DNA of 64,000 nucleotides from an uncultured Collinsella sp. (GCA_900756765.1 CAAELE010000023.1:3765-67764), one strand, 5' to 3'; counted from the stretch's first letter, positions 15,101 to 24,392 are shown. A program made the numbers and translations. Notes: generated from the letters alone by a model not told the origin.

Positions 15101-17008
15101 ATGGAACAGATTATCTTGAACATACTCGAGGCTCTGCGTCGCGGCGAGACCGTGGACGACAAGGAGCTCGTCAAACTGATACATGCCGAGGCGCGCCGTG
15201 AGGGTGCCGATAAGCGCGACCTGGCCAAGCGTCGTCTGCTGCCGTTTTACCAGCGGGTAAAGCGTGAGGAGCCGGCTCGTTGGGCTGGGTGGAATGCCGA
15301 TGCCGAGCTAGAGCGTCAACTGCTGCAGGTGCTGCGTATGAAGCCGCGCCGAACGGCTTCGGGCGTGGCGACCATTACCGTCATCACCAAGCCGTGGCCG
15401 TGCTCGGGCGATTGCCTGTTTTGCCCCAACGACCTGCGTATGCCCAAAAGCTATCTGCATGCCGAGCCCGCGTGCGCCCGTGCGGAGCAAAATTGCTTCG
15501 ATCCATATCTGCAGGTGAGCGCCCGTTTGACGGCGCTTTCGCAGATGGGGCATGCGACCGATAAGATCGAGCTCATTGTGCTTGGCGGTACCTGGAGCGA
15601 CTATCCGGAAGGCTATCAGACATGGTTTATGTCGGAGCTTTTCCGTGCGCTCAATGACGATGCCGTCGCCGGCGTGGCTGCCAACCCCATGTTGGCGCGT
15701 CCGGGCATCAGCCGTGCCGAGGCAGGGCGCCTGCTCGATGACGCGCCCGCCGATGCGCTGCCGCCGGTGGTGGCGGAGCGTCGCGAGCGCTATCGGGCTG
15801 CCGGTATTGCGACCGACGAGGCCGAGCTTGCGAGCGGTGTTGCCGGCGAACAGGAGCGCGTAGATGCTGCCGTGGGCGGCTATAACCGTGCGGTGCGTCG
15901 TCTGTACGGCCCCGGCACGCCGTGGGACGAGGTCGCCGAGTGGCAGACGGCCACGATGGAGGAGCTCGAGCGTCAGCAGCGCATCAACGAGACGGCGAAG
16001 CATCGCGTAGTGGGGCTCGTTATCGAGACCCGGCCCGATGCCGTGACGCCACAGGCGCTCACGCTCATTCGTCGCCTGGGCTGCACCAAGATTCAGATGG
16101 GCATCCAAAGCCTTGACCAGCACCTGCTCGATATCAACGAGCGTCGCATTTCGGTGGCGAAGATCGAGCGGGCGTTCTCGCTTGCGCGCCTGTTTGGCTT
16201 TAAGATCCACGCGCATTTTATGCTCAACTTGCTGGGCGCTACGCCCGAGGGGGACAAACGCGACTACGAGCGCTTTATGACCGAAGGGGCCTTTATGCCC
16301 GACGAGGTCAAGGTCTACCCGTGTGCGCTCATCGAGGGCTCGCGTCTGGTGGGCTGCTATGAGCGCGGCGAGTGGCGCCCCTATACCGAGGAAGAGCTGC
16401 TCGATGTGTTGGCCGACGACATCGTGGTGACGCCGGCGTTCTGTCGTATCAGCCGCATGATTCGCGACTTTAGCTCCGACGACATTATGGTGGGCAACAA
16501 GAAGCCCAACCTGCGTCAGCTCGTCGAGAACCGCTTGGCGGCTCATGGAGAAGGCGCGGCGGTGCGCGAGATTCGCTATCGCGAGATCAGTACCGCGGGT
16601 GCCGACCTGGATGAGTTGACCCTTGACGAGGAAGTAGCGTACGAGACGCCGGTGACGCACGAGCGCTTTTTGCAGTGGGTGACGCCCGAAGGCAAGATTG
16701 CCGGCTTTTTGCGCCTGTCGCTGCCCGACCATTCGTTTGTTGCCGCGCATGTGGACGAGTTGCCGACGATGCCGGACGAGGCGATGATTCGCGAGGTGCA
16801 CGTGTATGGCATGGCGGCACGCGTGGGGGATCAAGGTCAGGCGGCTCAGCATCACGGTCTGGGGCGTCTGCTCGTGGAGCGTGCGTGCGAGATTGCCCGG
16901 GATGCGGGTTATGCGCGTATCAACGTGATTAGCGCGATTGGCACACGCGAGTACTATCGCCATCTTGGATTTTATGACCATGGCCTTTATCTGCAAAAGG
17001 AGCTCTAG
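15101..17008 (+). CDS. elp3: Elp3: tRNA uridine(34) 5-carboxymethylaminomethyl-type radical SAM/GNAT enzyme
   Basis: Elp3 installs a carboxymethyl group on C5 of wobble uridine in tRNA, using acetyl-CoA and radical SAM chemistry. The 635-residue protein has the N-terminal basic tRNA-binding segment and the iron-sulfur site C101-x3-C105-x2-C108 (PWPCSGDCLFCPND). It continues with LGGTWSDYP, VGLVIETRPD, TKIQMGIQSLDQ and HFMLNLLGATPEGD. The C-terminal GNAT domain shows REVHVYGMA, HHGLGRLLVERA and EYYRHLGFYDHG. It is full length and has no Elongator partner subunits nearby, as in other bacteria with Elp3. The ATG is only ~30 bp after a terminator, so the transcript has a short leader. A methyltransferase-fold gene follows directly. 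Confidence 0.93.
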   Translation: MEQIILNILEALRRGETVDDKELVKLIHAEARREGADKRDLAKRRLLPFYQRVKREEPARWAGWNADAELERQLLQVLRMKPRRTASGVATITVITKPWPCSGDCLFCPNDLRMPKSYLHAEPACARAEQNCFDPYLQVSARLTALSQMGHATDKIELIVLGGTWSDYPEGYQTWFMSELFRALNDDAVAGVAANPMLARPGISRAEAGRLLDDAPADALPPVVAERRERYRAAGIATDEAELASGVAGEQERVDAAVGGYNRAVRRLYGPGTPWDEVAEWQTATMEELERQQRINETAKHRVVGLVIETRPDAVTPQALTLIRRLGCTKIQMGIQSLDQHLLDINERRISVAKIERAFSLARLFGFKIHAHFMLNLLGATPEGDKRDYERFMTEGAFMPDEVKVYPCALIEGSRLVGCYERGEWRPYTEEELLDVLADDIVVTPAFCRISRMIRDFSSDDIMVGNKKPNLRQLVENRLAAHGEGAAVREIRYREISTAGADLDELTLDEEVAYETPVTHERFLQWVTPEGKIAGFLRLSLPDHSFVAAHVDELPTMPDEAMIREVHVYGMAARVGDQGQAAQHHGLGRLLVERACEIARDAGYARINVISAIGTREYYRHLGFYDHGLYLQKEL

Positions 17009-17884
17009 ATGAACAAGCCGAGTGTTTCTGCCGGCGTCGTTGCCGGCGTTGCTCTGGGAGCCGCGGCGCTTGGTGCGGCTGCTGTCGCTGTTCGTGCTGC
17101 CTGTCTGCAGGTTGCGCGAACCCGCAATGGGTTGGCGCGTGTAAAACGCGTGCACAATGAGAGCGACGATGAGATTCGCGTCTTGGTGCAAGGTGGGGTC
17201 TACCAAAGTGCGAGTTACGTTGGCGAGCGTTGGGCAGAGCCGGTCTTTGCGTACTATCGTGCATTTGACGATGTGTTTGAGACTGAGGGCGCAATGCGTG
17301 ACGCTTATGGTCACGGTATCGACCGTATGCTCATGCTGGGCGGGGGTGGGTTTGCCTATCCCAAGTTCGCGCTGATGTCGCACGAGGGCTTGCGCATGGA
17401 CGTTATCGAGTATGACGGAGAGATTACGCGCCTGGCGCGCCGCTGGTTCTACCTGGACGAGCTGGAGCGCGCGGTGGGCGACCGCTTGCGGGTGATTACC
17501 GCTGAGGCGCGTTCGTACCTGGGTGTGACGAGCGTGGGCCATCGTCGCTACGACGTGGTCGTGAGCGATTGCTTTGGCGGTGCCGAGCCCGTGCGCGAGC
17601 TGGCGACGGTTGAGGCGTTGCGTTTGGTGCGAGGCAGCCTGAACCCCGGGGGTATCTACGTTGCCAATATCGTGGGCGCAAACGAGGGGAGCGACGTGAC
17701 GTTCCTGCGCGACTGCGCTGCCACGGCACTCGAGGTGTTCGCCCACGCCTGGGTGGTCCCATGTGGCGATGCGGAGTTCGGCGGCGAGGAGAACTACCTG
17801 CTCATCGCCAGCGACGGCGACTACGCCTTTGCCGAAGCCGTGCCCTTCGACGCTGACTTCCTCGGCACCGTCCTTCACGATTAG
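17009..17884 (+). CDS. Spermidine synthase-like methyltransferase-fold protein with N-terminal membrane anchor
   Basis: The ATG abuts the elp3 stop, so expression is coupled. Of 291 residues, the first ~30 form a small-residue-rich hydrophobic helix (VVAGVALGAAALGAAAV). The rest shows the spermidine-synthase-type Rossmann core: RMLMLGGGGFAYPKFAL, MDVIEYDGEITRLARRWF, LRVITAEARSYL, YDVVVSDCFGG and NPGGIYVANIVG. Residues that bind putrescine in true SpeE are not clearly kept. Related actinobacterial proteins are annotated only as spermidine synthase-like. Its link to Elp3 is positional and unexplained. Confidence 0.75.
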   Translation: MNKPSVSAGVVAGVALGAAALGAAAVAVRAACLQVARTRNGLARVKRVHNESDDEIRVLVQGGVYQSASYVGERWAEPVFAYYRAFDDVFETEGAMRDAYGHGIDRMLMLGGGGFAYPKFALMSHEGLRMDVIEYDGEITRLARRWFYLDELERAVGDRLRVITAEARSYLGVTSVGHRRYDVVVSDCFGGAEPVRELATVEALRLVRGSLNPGGIYVANIVGANEGSDVTFLRDCAATALEVFAHAWVVPCGDAEFGGEENYLLIASDGDYAFAEAVPFDADFLGTVLHD

Positions 17885-17906
17885 TACGTCTCCCAAAAGA
17901 CTGGTC

Positions 17907-20339
17907 TTAGGCGTGGTCGCGCCAGCTGAGGACGCGCTGCTTCATGCCCTCGATGTCGAGCACGCCTTCGGCGAAGCCTTTGCGCACGAGCTCCTCGGGA
18001 ACGTACTCGTCGTAGCGATCAAAATAAGGCACCTCGCCGGGATAGACGAGCTCGATGGGGTTGAAGTCCTTCTCGGCCTCGGCGGCGAGCACCTCAAAGA
18101 ATGTCTCCTCGTCGGCCTTCATCTTAAACTGCATAAAGTATGGACGCGACGGATCGAGCCCGCGAAGGCCCAGCTCCGCGGCGCATTTAATCTTGAGCAT
18201 ACGTTCGAGCGCCAAAAAGGCGTAGCTGCCTAACCAAGGGAAGAGCACCCAGGTGTCGCCACCCAGGTTGATGAGCGGCTTGGTTCCCGCGCCCGAAATC
18301 TCGGCCGTATGACGAGCCTGCGCCAAGCGGGCCCGTGCGTTACCCATAAGGTACGGATATGCTGCGTGCTCAGTGAGCGCTTGGCGCATGCGCTCGAGTA
18401 CGTGTGTATTGATGTCGCCGGGGCAGTCGCCAAAGTAGGCCGGCACCCGGCCCTTGACCTGCGTGGCAAAGACGGTGTGGCGCTTCCAGTCCACTTCCTC
18501 GACAATCCAGCAGTGTCCGGCGATGGCGATGCGCTCACCGGGCGGTGGCGGATTGACGATCGTACCCAACTCGGCCGATTCGCTGCGAACGGTGAACTCC
18601 TCGTTTTCCTGGAACACGGCGTAGAACTTAAAGTTGTTAATGATGCGCTCGCCCGCGAGACCCACGATGAGCCCACCGCCCTCGGTGACCTGGATATGGT
18701 CGATGTCAATGAGGTGACGCAGCAGCACGCGATAGTCATCGGCCGAGACGCGATGGAAATAGCTGAGCGTGAGCACGCGCTGGGCAAGTGCTGCTGGCGT
18801 GAGCTCGCCGGTGCTGGCGAGCGTCGACATGGTCTGGTGATAGAGCAAGCTGTAGGGGAGTCGATCGAGCTCGGGTGGTTCGACCCACTTTTCCTCGCGA
18901 TAGAGTTGTACGAGCGCGATGCCCTGCAGGAGCTTCCACGGAATGGTCTCGGGCATCATCGTGCGCGGCTCGGGCTCTTCCTCGCGCATGACAAACCACA
19001 TCTCGGGCGGAAGATCGCGGCGGCCTGTGCGCCCCATGCGCTGCAAAAAGGAGCTGACGGTAAACGGTGCATCGATCTGGAACGCGCGCTCCAGGCGACC
19101 GATATCAATGCCGAGCTCCAGCGTGGAGGTGGTGACGGTTGTCTGTGCCTGTTCCTCGTCACGCATGAGCTCCTCGGCGGTCTCGCGTAGTGATGCCGAG
19201 AGGTTGCCATGATGGATAAGGAAGCGGTCTGGCTCGTGCCGGCTATCACAGTAGCTGCGCAACATGGAGCACACAGCCTCTGCCTCCTCGCGCGAGTTGG
19301 CAAAGACCAGGCACTTGCGGCCGCGCGTATGCTCAAAGATATAGCCCATACCGGGGTCGGCGTTGTCGGGCGCCGTGTCGGTGGGGTTGAGAAGCGCCTG
19401 CTCGGTCGCTCGTGGGATGTCGACTTCGCCCTCGGGGGCCGAGGAAGTGCGACGGTCCTTGGGGGCAGCCTTGCCCCGTGCCTGCTCGCGACGTTGGCGG
19501 CGTTCCTCCTGTGTGAGTTGTCCGCTATGACGCATGTCTTGGGTGCTGACGGGTAGTGCCGTCTCAACGCGCTCGCAAGCAAGCACCTCAGCTTCCTGCG
19601 GACCCGTGCTCGTGAATCCCCGCTGTTGCGCTTGGGGACCCGAGTTGTAGAAGTGCTCCATGGAGATGCGCCATACGCGGCGCGGTTCTTCAAAGCGGGG
19701 GATAACACAGTTGCGCCCCGTTCCCTGTGAGAGAAAGGCGCCCGTGCGTTCCGGGTCCCCGATGGTGGCCGAAAGACCGATGCGCCGGGGCCGTACGCCC
19801 GCCATGCGCGAAAGACGCTCGATAAGGCAGAGTGTCTGCCCGCCACGGTCGCCGCGCATGAGCGAGTGGACCTCATCGATGACCACGTAGCGTAGGTCGC
19901 AAAACATGCGCGGGATCGCCATGTGCTTATGGATTAAGAGCGCCTCGAGTGACTCGGGCGTAATCTGCAAGATGCCGCTCGGCTTTTTGATGAGCTTAGC
20001 CTTGTGCGACTGCGAGACATCGCCGTGCCAGTGCCAGACGGGGATGTCGGCTTCTTCGCATAGGTCATTGAGACGGACGAACTGATCATTGATGAGCGCT
20101 TTGAGGGGGCCGATGTAGAGGGCACCAACGCTTGCGGGCGGGTTCTCCCAAAACTCGGTCAGGATGGGAAAGAAGGCCGCTTCGGTTTTGCCGGAAGCCG
20201 TGGATGCCGTCAGGAGCACATTATCTTGCGTGTTAAAGATGGCATCAGCTGCTGCAACCTGGATGGAGCGCAGGCTCTCCCAATCGTGGGAGTAAATGAA
20301 GTCTTGGATAAACGGGGCATATCGGTCAAAGGCGTTCAC
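17907..20339 (-). CDS. Lhr/BrxHI-like DEAD/DEAH-box helicase of a TerB-BrxD-helicase module
   Basis: An SF2 helicase of 810 residues. Motifs: LLTASTASGKTEAAFFPIL (Q/Walker A region), YIGPLKALIND, ILQITPESLEALL, VVIDEVHSL (DEVH), GLSATIGDP, CLVFANSREEAE, TSTLELGIDIG and FLQRMGRTGRRDLP. An Lhr-like C-terminal module follows. The start is a GTG with GGGAGG upstream; the longer frame begins inside the preceding intergenic hairpin. The sequence and the upstream P-loop ATPase match the BrxD + BrxHI pair known from BREX type 2 defence clusters. However, no PglX, PglZ or BrxC is nearby. It is the last gene of a three-gene minus-strand operon, separated from the ATPase by 115 bp with a hairpin. Confidence 0.85.
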   Translation of the reverse strand: MNAFDRYAPFIQDFIYSHDWESLRSIQVAAADAIFNTQDNVLLTASTASGKTEAAFFPILTEFWENPPASVGALYIGPLKALINDQFVRLNDLCEEADIPVWHWHGDVSQSHKAKLIKKPSGILQITPESLEALLIHKHMAIPRMFCDLRYVVIDEVHSLMRGDRGGQTLCLIERLSRMAGVRPRRIGLSATIGDPERTGAFLSQGTGRNCVIPRFEEPRRVWRISMEHFYNSGPQAQQRGFTSTGPQEAEVLACERVETALPVSTQDMRHSGQLTQEERRQRREQARGKAAPKDRRTSSAPEGEVDIPRATEQALLNPTDTAPDNADPGMGYIFEHTRGRKCLVFANSREEAEAVCSMLRSYCDSRHEPDRFLIHHGNLSASLRETAEELMRDEEQAQTTVTTSTLELGIDIGRLERAFQIDAPFTVSSFLQRMGRTGRRDLPPEMWFVMREEEPEPRTMMPETIPWKLLQGIALVQLYREEKWVEPPELDRLPYSLLYHQTMSTLASTGELTPAALAQRVLTLSYFHRVSADDYRVLLRHLIDIDHIQVTEGGGLIVGLAGERIINNFKFYAVFQENEEFTVRSESAELGTIVNPPPPGERIAIAGHCWIVEEVDWKRHTVFATQVKGRVPAYFGDCPGDINTHVLERMRQALTEHAAYPYLMGNARARLAQARHTAEISGAGTKPLINLGGDTWVLFPWLGSYAFLALERMLKIKCAAELGLRGLDPSRPYFMQFKMKADEETFFEVLAAEAEKDFNPIELVYPGEVPYFDRYDEYVPEELVRKGFAEGVLDIEGMKQRVLSWRDHA

Positions 20340-20420
20340 GGGGCCTCCCTTCAAAAGCGAATCTCTCAACGCGGTGGGCAGTGGCTTGCTGCATTGCTGC
20401 TTCAACGTTTGCCCAGATAA

Positions 20421-20456
20421 AACCTGCCAAAATAAACCTGACCATTTTGGCAGGTT
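20421..20456 (-). terminator. Hairpin overlapping the ATPase stop codon, possible attenuator
   Basis: A perfect 13 bp stem (AACCTGCCAAAAT with ATTTTGGCAGGTT), with TTAT after it on the minus strand. The first arm contains the TAA stop of the BrxD-like gene. It may terminate part of the transcription before the helicase gene or be melted by ribosomes finishing the ATPase. Confidence 0.55.
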
Positions 20457-21759
20457 AGATGGTGAACTCGGCGAAGTTGCGGTCGTCGCCTGCGGTGCCG
20501 GTGTCGTCTGTTGCGGCTGTCGGCGCCAGCGCGTCGCCACCGACGCTTTGCAGCAACTCGGCCACGTTAGCATCGGGGTTTTGACACAGGATATCGAGCA
20601 GTTCGATAAAGTCGCGGATGACTTCGCGGGGCGTCAGGTGCGTGTCGGCCCCCACGCGGCCAAACTCAATTTTGAGGAAGTCCACCAAGTCGTTCTCGGT
20701 AAGCGTGGGCGTCCAGCCAAAGTAGCCGGCATGGATCTGCATGAGCTTTTCGATGAGCACCAGCAGCTCCTCGTAGGTGAGCGGCTGCAGGCGGATGATG
20801 GGCGCGAGCATGTCTTTGAGATCATCGCGCGCAAAACGGCCCTGAGCGAGACGGCTCCGAAGGGCCTCGTAGGAGAACACGCCGCGGCGGCGGTCCTCGA
20901 TAGAGGTCGGCGTGCCGCCCATGATCATGCCCAGGTACTGCGCCTTGCCCTGGAGCGTGTCGTTGTACATCGTTAGGATTTTCTCGTAGTTATACTGTCG
21001 AGTGATGGCGTTGGGAATCTTGTACAGATTCACGAGCTCGTCGATGAGCACCAGCATGCCCTTGTAGCCGCTGCAGACCAAAAAGCGCGCAATGAGCTTG
21101 ACGTAGTCGTACCAGTCGTCGTCGCTGATGATTGTCGAGGAGCCTAGTTCGGCGCGCGCCTCGCTCTTGGTGCGGTACTCGCCGCGGATCCATTTGGTTA
21201 CGCGACTCATGGCATCTTCGTCACCCTCCGAGACGGCCGTGCGATAACGGCGGAGCATGCGGGCGAAGTCAAAGCCGTGGACCATCTCTTCGAGTGGAGC
21301 GAGTTGGGCATTAACGGCAGACTCGTCGGCGTCGGCACACGAGGCGACCCAGCGGTCCAGGATAAGGTTGAGCGCGCCGCCCTCGGGGCGCGTCTTGGTC
21401 GATATGTTGCGGATGAGCTCGCGATAGGTGGCGAGGCCCTGGCCCTGGCCGCCCTGTAGGCGGCGCTCAGGGGAAAGGTCGGCATCGGCGACCACAAAGC
21501 CCTCGCCCATGGCATGCGTTCGGATGGTCTGGAGCAAAAAGCTCTTGCCGGCGCCGTAGCGACCGACTAGGAAACGGAAGCTTGCGCCGCCATCGGCGAT
21601 GAGGCTCAGGTCGGTGAGCAGAGCACGGATCTCAACTTCGCGTCCCACGGTGATGTAAGGAAGGCCGATGCGTGGGACCACGCCGCCCTTGAGCGAGTTG
21701 AGAATGACGGCAGCGACGCGCTTGGGTACGCGGGGCGCTGCGGATGCGGTATCACTCAT
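20455..21759 (-). CDS. BrxD-like P-loop ATP-binding protein (DUF2791-type)
   Basis: The 434-residue AAA/STAND-like ATPase has Walker A VGRYGAGKSFLLQ and Walker B KGMLVLIDELVNLYK. A sensor-type MIMGGTPTSIED follows, then the family C-terminus APIIRLQPLTYEELLVLIEKL. Upstream, GLPYITVGREVEIRALL is the usual N-terminal signature of BrxD-type proteins. In BREX clusters BrxD accompanies the BrxHI helicase; exact function is unresolved. The ATG at 21759 overlaps the end of the TerB-domain gene by eight bases, so translation is coupled. It lacks any linked methyltransferase or phosphatase, which separates this module from known BREX types. Confidence 0.85.
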   Translation of the reverse strand: MSDTASAAPRVPKRVAAVILNSLKGGVVPRIGLPYITVGREVEIRALLTDLSLIADGGASFRFLVGRYGAGKSFLLQTIRTHAMGEGFVVADADLSPERRLQGGQGQGLATYRELIRNISTKTRPEGGALNLILDRWVASCADADESAVNAQLAPLEEMVHGFDFARMLRRYRTAVSEGDEDAMSRVTKWIRGEYRTKSEARAELGSSTIISDDDWYDYVKLIARFLVCSGYKGMLVLIDELVNLYKIPNAITRQYNYEKILTMYNDTLQGKAQYLGMIMGGTPTSIEDRRRGVFSYEALRSRLAQGRFARDDLKDMLAPIIRLQPLTYEELLVLIEKLMQIHAGYFGWTPTLTENDLVDFLKIEFGRVGADTHLTPREVIRDFIELLDILCQNPDANVAELLQSVGGDALAPTAATDDTGTAGDDRNFAEFTI

Positions 21760-23497
21760 GGTCTAGGTATCCTCTCACGTCTGCTTCGTAGTCCTCGATA
21801 ATCTGCGGCCCTGCCGCGCTAAATTCAATTACGGTGTCGCCCACCAGGTCAAAGAGCGCCTCGTTGATGGTATCGACGAGCATGTCCTCACTCTTGCCCG
21901 ACTGTGCCACCGCCGATGCCGTCTGCGCTGCGTTTTGCTCGAGTAGTGCTCGAAGATAGGCGTCTGCGGCGGGATCGAGTGCGGACGCGGTGTCGGCGGG
22001 CGTGGGCGTTGGTGCGAGGAGCGGGGCTACGACGCCAAACTGCTCGGTGGAGATGGTCGGCTCGCTAGCCTCGTCCTGCTGCATGGTCGTCGCGACTGGT
22101 TCGGCAATCGTGTCGGCTACGGGCTCGGCTTCCCGTCGTTCGGCAACTGCCACCTCGGCATCCGCAAGCGTGCCGTCCTCGCGCTCCTCGTCGATCAAAA
22201 GCGCCTCGCGCGTTTGCGCGGCGGCGCTCCGAATGTGCCCCAGCTGGCTCAGGTCGATATCGATCTTGACGGGCTGATGTGTGGCATCCCATGAAAGCCA
22301 TGCCGTGATCTCGTCATCGATAATCTTAGCCAGATATTTGGGGACCTTCTCTTCCTCAAGGGGATGGCCGGGGTCCAGTGCCAAGCGCAGACGCTGATCA
22401 CAAGCGCGCATTATCTCACCGAGCTTGCTGCTTTTTTGTCTGCTGCCGTGGATGCGCATACATTCCCAAAAGCCATTTTGGCAGCGGTAGATGTGAATGG
22501 GGTCCAGGCGATATTCGCAGTCCTCGTGGCGCTCGGGCGCAAAGAACACGGCCGAGGCAAACATGGTGTAGGGCATGGCCGTCTCCTCCCCAAACAAGCT
22601 CGCTACGATGCCGGTCTTTCGGTGCGTGTCATAGTAGCGCGCCATACGGACATACACGGCGCATGCCACGTGGCGCAGGTCACGATGGTGGGAACGGTCG
22701 AGCCGTGAGTTATTCAGGTTGTACGTCGAGAGTGCGTCGATGGCAGCCATGAGCCGCTCCTCATGCGCCTCATCGGGCGGAAGGGGAAGCGTGGGCTCGG
22801 AGGTCTTGCGACGTTTGGGGGGCAGGTCCGACGGCGCCGGCGCGGGTACAAGGTCTCGTGCTGCGCGGCGCAGCTCGATGAGGGCGTTGTCGAATGCGAC
22901 GGTTTTAGAGTCGCGAAGCAGCTTGGGGTCGAGCTCATGGAACACGGCGTAGTCCTGCAGCCACACGCGTGCGAACCGGTCGATGCCAGGTTCAAAGGCG
23001 CGATAGGCATCCCAAAATGCCTTGATCTTGTCATAGCCGTCACGCGGATTGTCGACGCCAATGCCGCAGATCAATTCGTAAAGATAAAGAAAAGCAAACG
23101 AGGTCGATGTCTCCTCGATATTGCCGCGGCGCACTTGGGCACGCCAGGTAAAGTAGCCGCGCAACTGTCGATCGCTCATGGCATTGTAGGTGGGAAAGTA
23201 CGACTTAAAGGTGCCGTTGTAGGGGCAATCGTCCTCGAAGTCGGCCATCAGCAGGCCTTGGCGGTAAAAGAGCTCCGCCTCCGATAGCCAACGTCCCGCG
23301 CCGCCTTTGGGATCCTCTTGCCAGCGTGATATCTCGCGCATCTTGCGGTACTGGTCGGGGAGGAAGTTCTGCATCTGACGACCGGTCTTGAGAATCGGCT
23401 CGTCAGCATAGATTTCGTTTGAGAAGCGGGCGGACTGATGGGTCCGGGCCTCGGCCATAATGCGCTCGATGAGCATCTTGACGTCCTGGTCGGCCAC
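21752..23497 (-). CDS. TerB_N / TerB_C domain protein
   Basis: The first gene of the three-gene operon encodes 581 residues from a GTG with AGGAG six bases upstream. The N-terminal ~260 residues match TerB_N: FSNEIYADEPILKTGRQMQ, DQYRKMREISRWQED, FYRQGLLMADFEDDCPYNG, then QLRGYFTWRAQVRRG and SFAFLYLYELICGIG. The middle is Pro/Arg-rich. A central and C-terminal part is consistent with TerB_C (RLDPIHIYRCQNGFWECMRI, then EKVPKYLAKIIDDEITAWL), separated from the C-terminal end by an Ala/Glu/Thr-rich disordered linker (about 450-540). TerB-related domains bind metal or membranes in stress and phage-response systems. By context this is the sensor or scaffold for the ATPase and helicase. Confidence 0.82.
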   Translation of the reverse strand: MADQDVKMLIERIMAEARTHQSARFSNEIYADEPILKTGRQMQNFLPDQYRKMREISRWQEDPKGGAGRWLSEAELFYRQGLLMADFEDDCPYNGTFKSYFPTYNAMSDRQLRGYFTWRAQVRRGNIEETSTSFAFLYLYELICGIGVDNPRDGYDKIKAFWDAYRAFEPGIDRFARVWLQDYAVFHELDPKLLRDSKTVAFDNALIELRRAARDLVPAPAPSDLPPKRRKTSEPTLPLPPDEAHEERLMAAIDALSTYNLNNSRLDRSHHRDLRHVACAVYVRMARYYDTHRKTGIVASLFGEETAMPYTMFASAVFFAPERHEDCEYRLDPIHIYRCQNGFWECMRIHGSRQKSSKLGEIMRACDQRLRLALDPGHPLEEEKVPKYLAKIIDDEITAWLSWDATHQPVKIDIDLSQLGHIRSAAAQTREALLIDEEREDGTLADAEVAVAERREAEPVADTIAEPVATTMQQDEASEPTISTEQFGVVAPLLAPTPTPADTASALDPAADAYLRALLEQNAAQTASAVAQSGKSEDMLVDTINEALFDLVGDTVIEFSAAGPQIIEDYEADVRGYLDHE

Positions 23498-23586
23498 CGC
23501 CCTCTCCTCTCCCTATATGGTGTCGGTGACCTCATATCATAGCACAGCATCAAACAGATGTTCGAGATACCACTGCGTAGATAGAT

Positions 23587-24303
23587 TTAGAACAGGAGGG
23601 CGTAGATGACCGCCACGACGACGGAGGGGAGCATGTTGGCCGTGCGGAAGGTCTGAGGCCGAATAAGGTTAACGCCGACGCAGAAGATGAGCATGGAGCC
23701 CACAAGCGAAAGGCTGTCGAGGGCTGCGGTGGTCATGATGGGGGAGAGTGCGCCGGCAAAAAGCGTGATCGTGCCCTGGAATACGGCAACGGGCAGGGCC
23801 GAGAAGATGCAGCCGCGGCCAAGCGAGGCCGTCATGGTGCAGACGATGATGCAGTCCAGCGCGCCCTTCAGGGCAAGCGTGGACCAGTCGCCGAGCAGGC
23901 CGTCCTGAATCGATCCTACGATGGCCATGGCGCCGATACACACGGTGAGCGATGCCGAGACAAAGGCGTTGGTGAACTCGTTGTCGCCTTCGCTGCCGGT
24001 TTTGCGCTTGAGCCATTCGCCGAGGTTCTCGATGGCGGCCTCCAGGTTGATGGCCTCGCCGATGAGCGAACCGAGGGCAAATGAGACGATAAGCATGGTG
24101 GTGCCGGTGGTCGCCAACGCTTCTCCATCGATAACGAGCATCTTTTGCATGGTGCCGCCCAGGCCGATAAACAGGACGCACAGCCCTGACGCCTTCATGA
24201 GCGTGTCCTGGATGCGGGGCGTAATGAAGCGCCCACCCATGAGGCCCAGCAGACCGCCCGCGATCAAAAGCGCGACGTTGATGATCGTTCCTAAACCCGG
24301 CAT
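23587..24303 (-). CDS. DUF554 family membrane protein
   Basis: The 238-residue protein of about seven hydrophobic segments matches DUF554 (YdfK-like). It begins MPGLGTIINVALLIAGGLLG, with the conserved GGRFI, GLCVLFIGLGGTMQ, FALGSLIGEA and GALDCIIVCTM segments. An internal duplication is typical of the family. The start at 24303 was preferred to the ATG eight codons upstream because AGGAGGG lies seven bases before it. Proposed to be a transporter, but no substrate is known. It is monocistronic, downstream of the surface-protein cluster on the same strand. Confidence 0.88.
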   Translation of the reverse strand: MPGLGTIINVALLIAGGLLGLMGGRFITPRIQDTLMKASGLCVLFIGLGGTMQKMLVIDGEALATTGTTMLIVSFALGSLIGEAINLEAAIENLGEWLKRKTGSEGDNEFTNAFVSASLTVCIGAMAIVGSIQDGLLGDWSTLALKGALDCIIVCTMTASLGRGCIFSALPVAVFQGTITLFAGALSPIMTTAALDSLSLVGSMLIFCVGVNLIRPQTFRTANMLPSVVVAVIYALLF

Positions 24304-24392
24304 GAACCCTCCTGTAATTGATGCCAACGCGGCAATCGTAGCAGAACGGGGAAGGGAGCGCTCAGTATCCGAGCCAAGTGGCGGTTAGCGGT

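Noticed and set aside
15308..17896. 862-codon open frame antisense to elp3 and the next gene
   Set aside because: It is a mirror of two well-supported GC-rich genes, lacks a ribosome site and is rich in His/Arg/Gln as expected from antisense of biased codons.
17907..23497. Complete BREX system
   Set aside because: No PglX methyltransferase, PglZ, BrxA, BrxB or BrxC genes are adjacent; only BrxD- and BrxHI-like parts occur.
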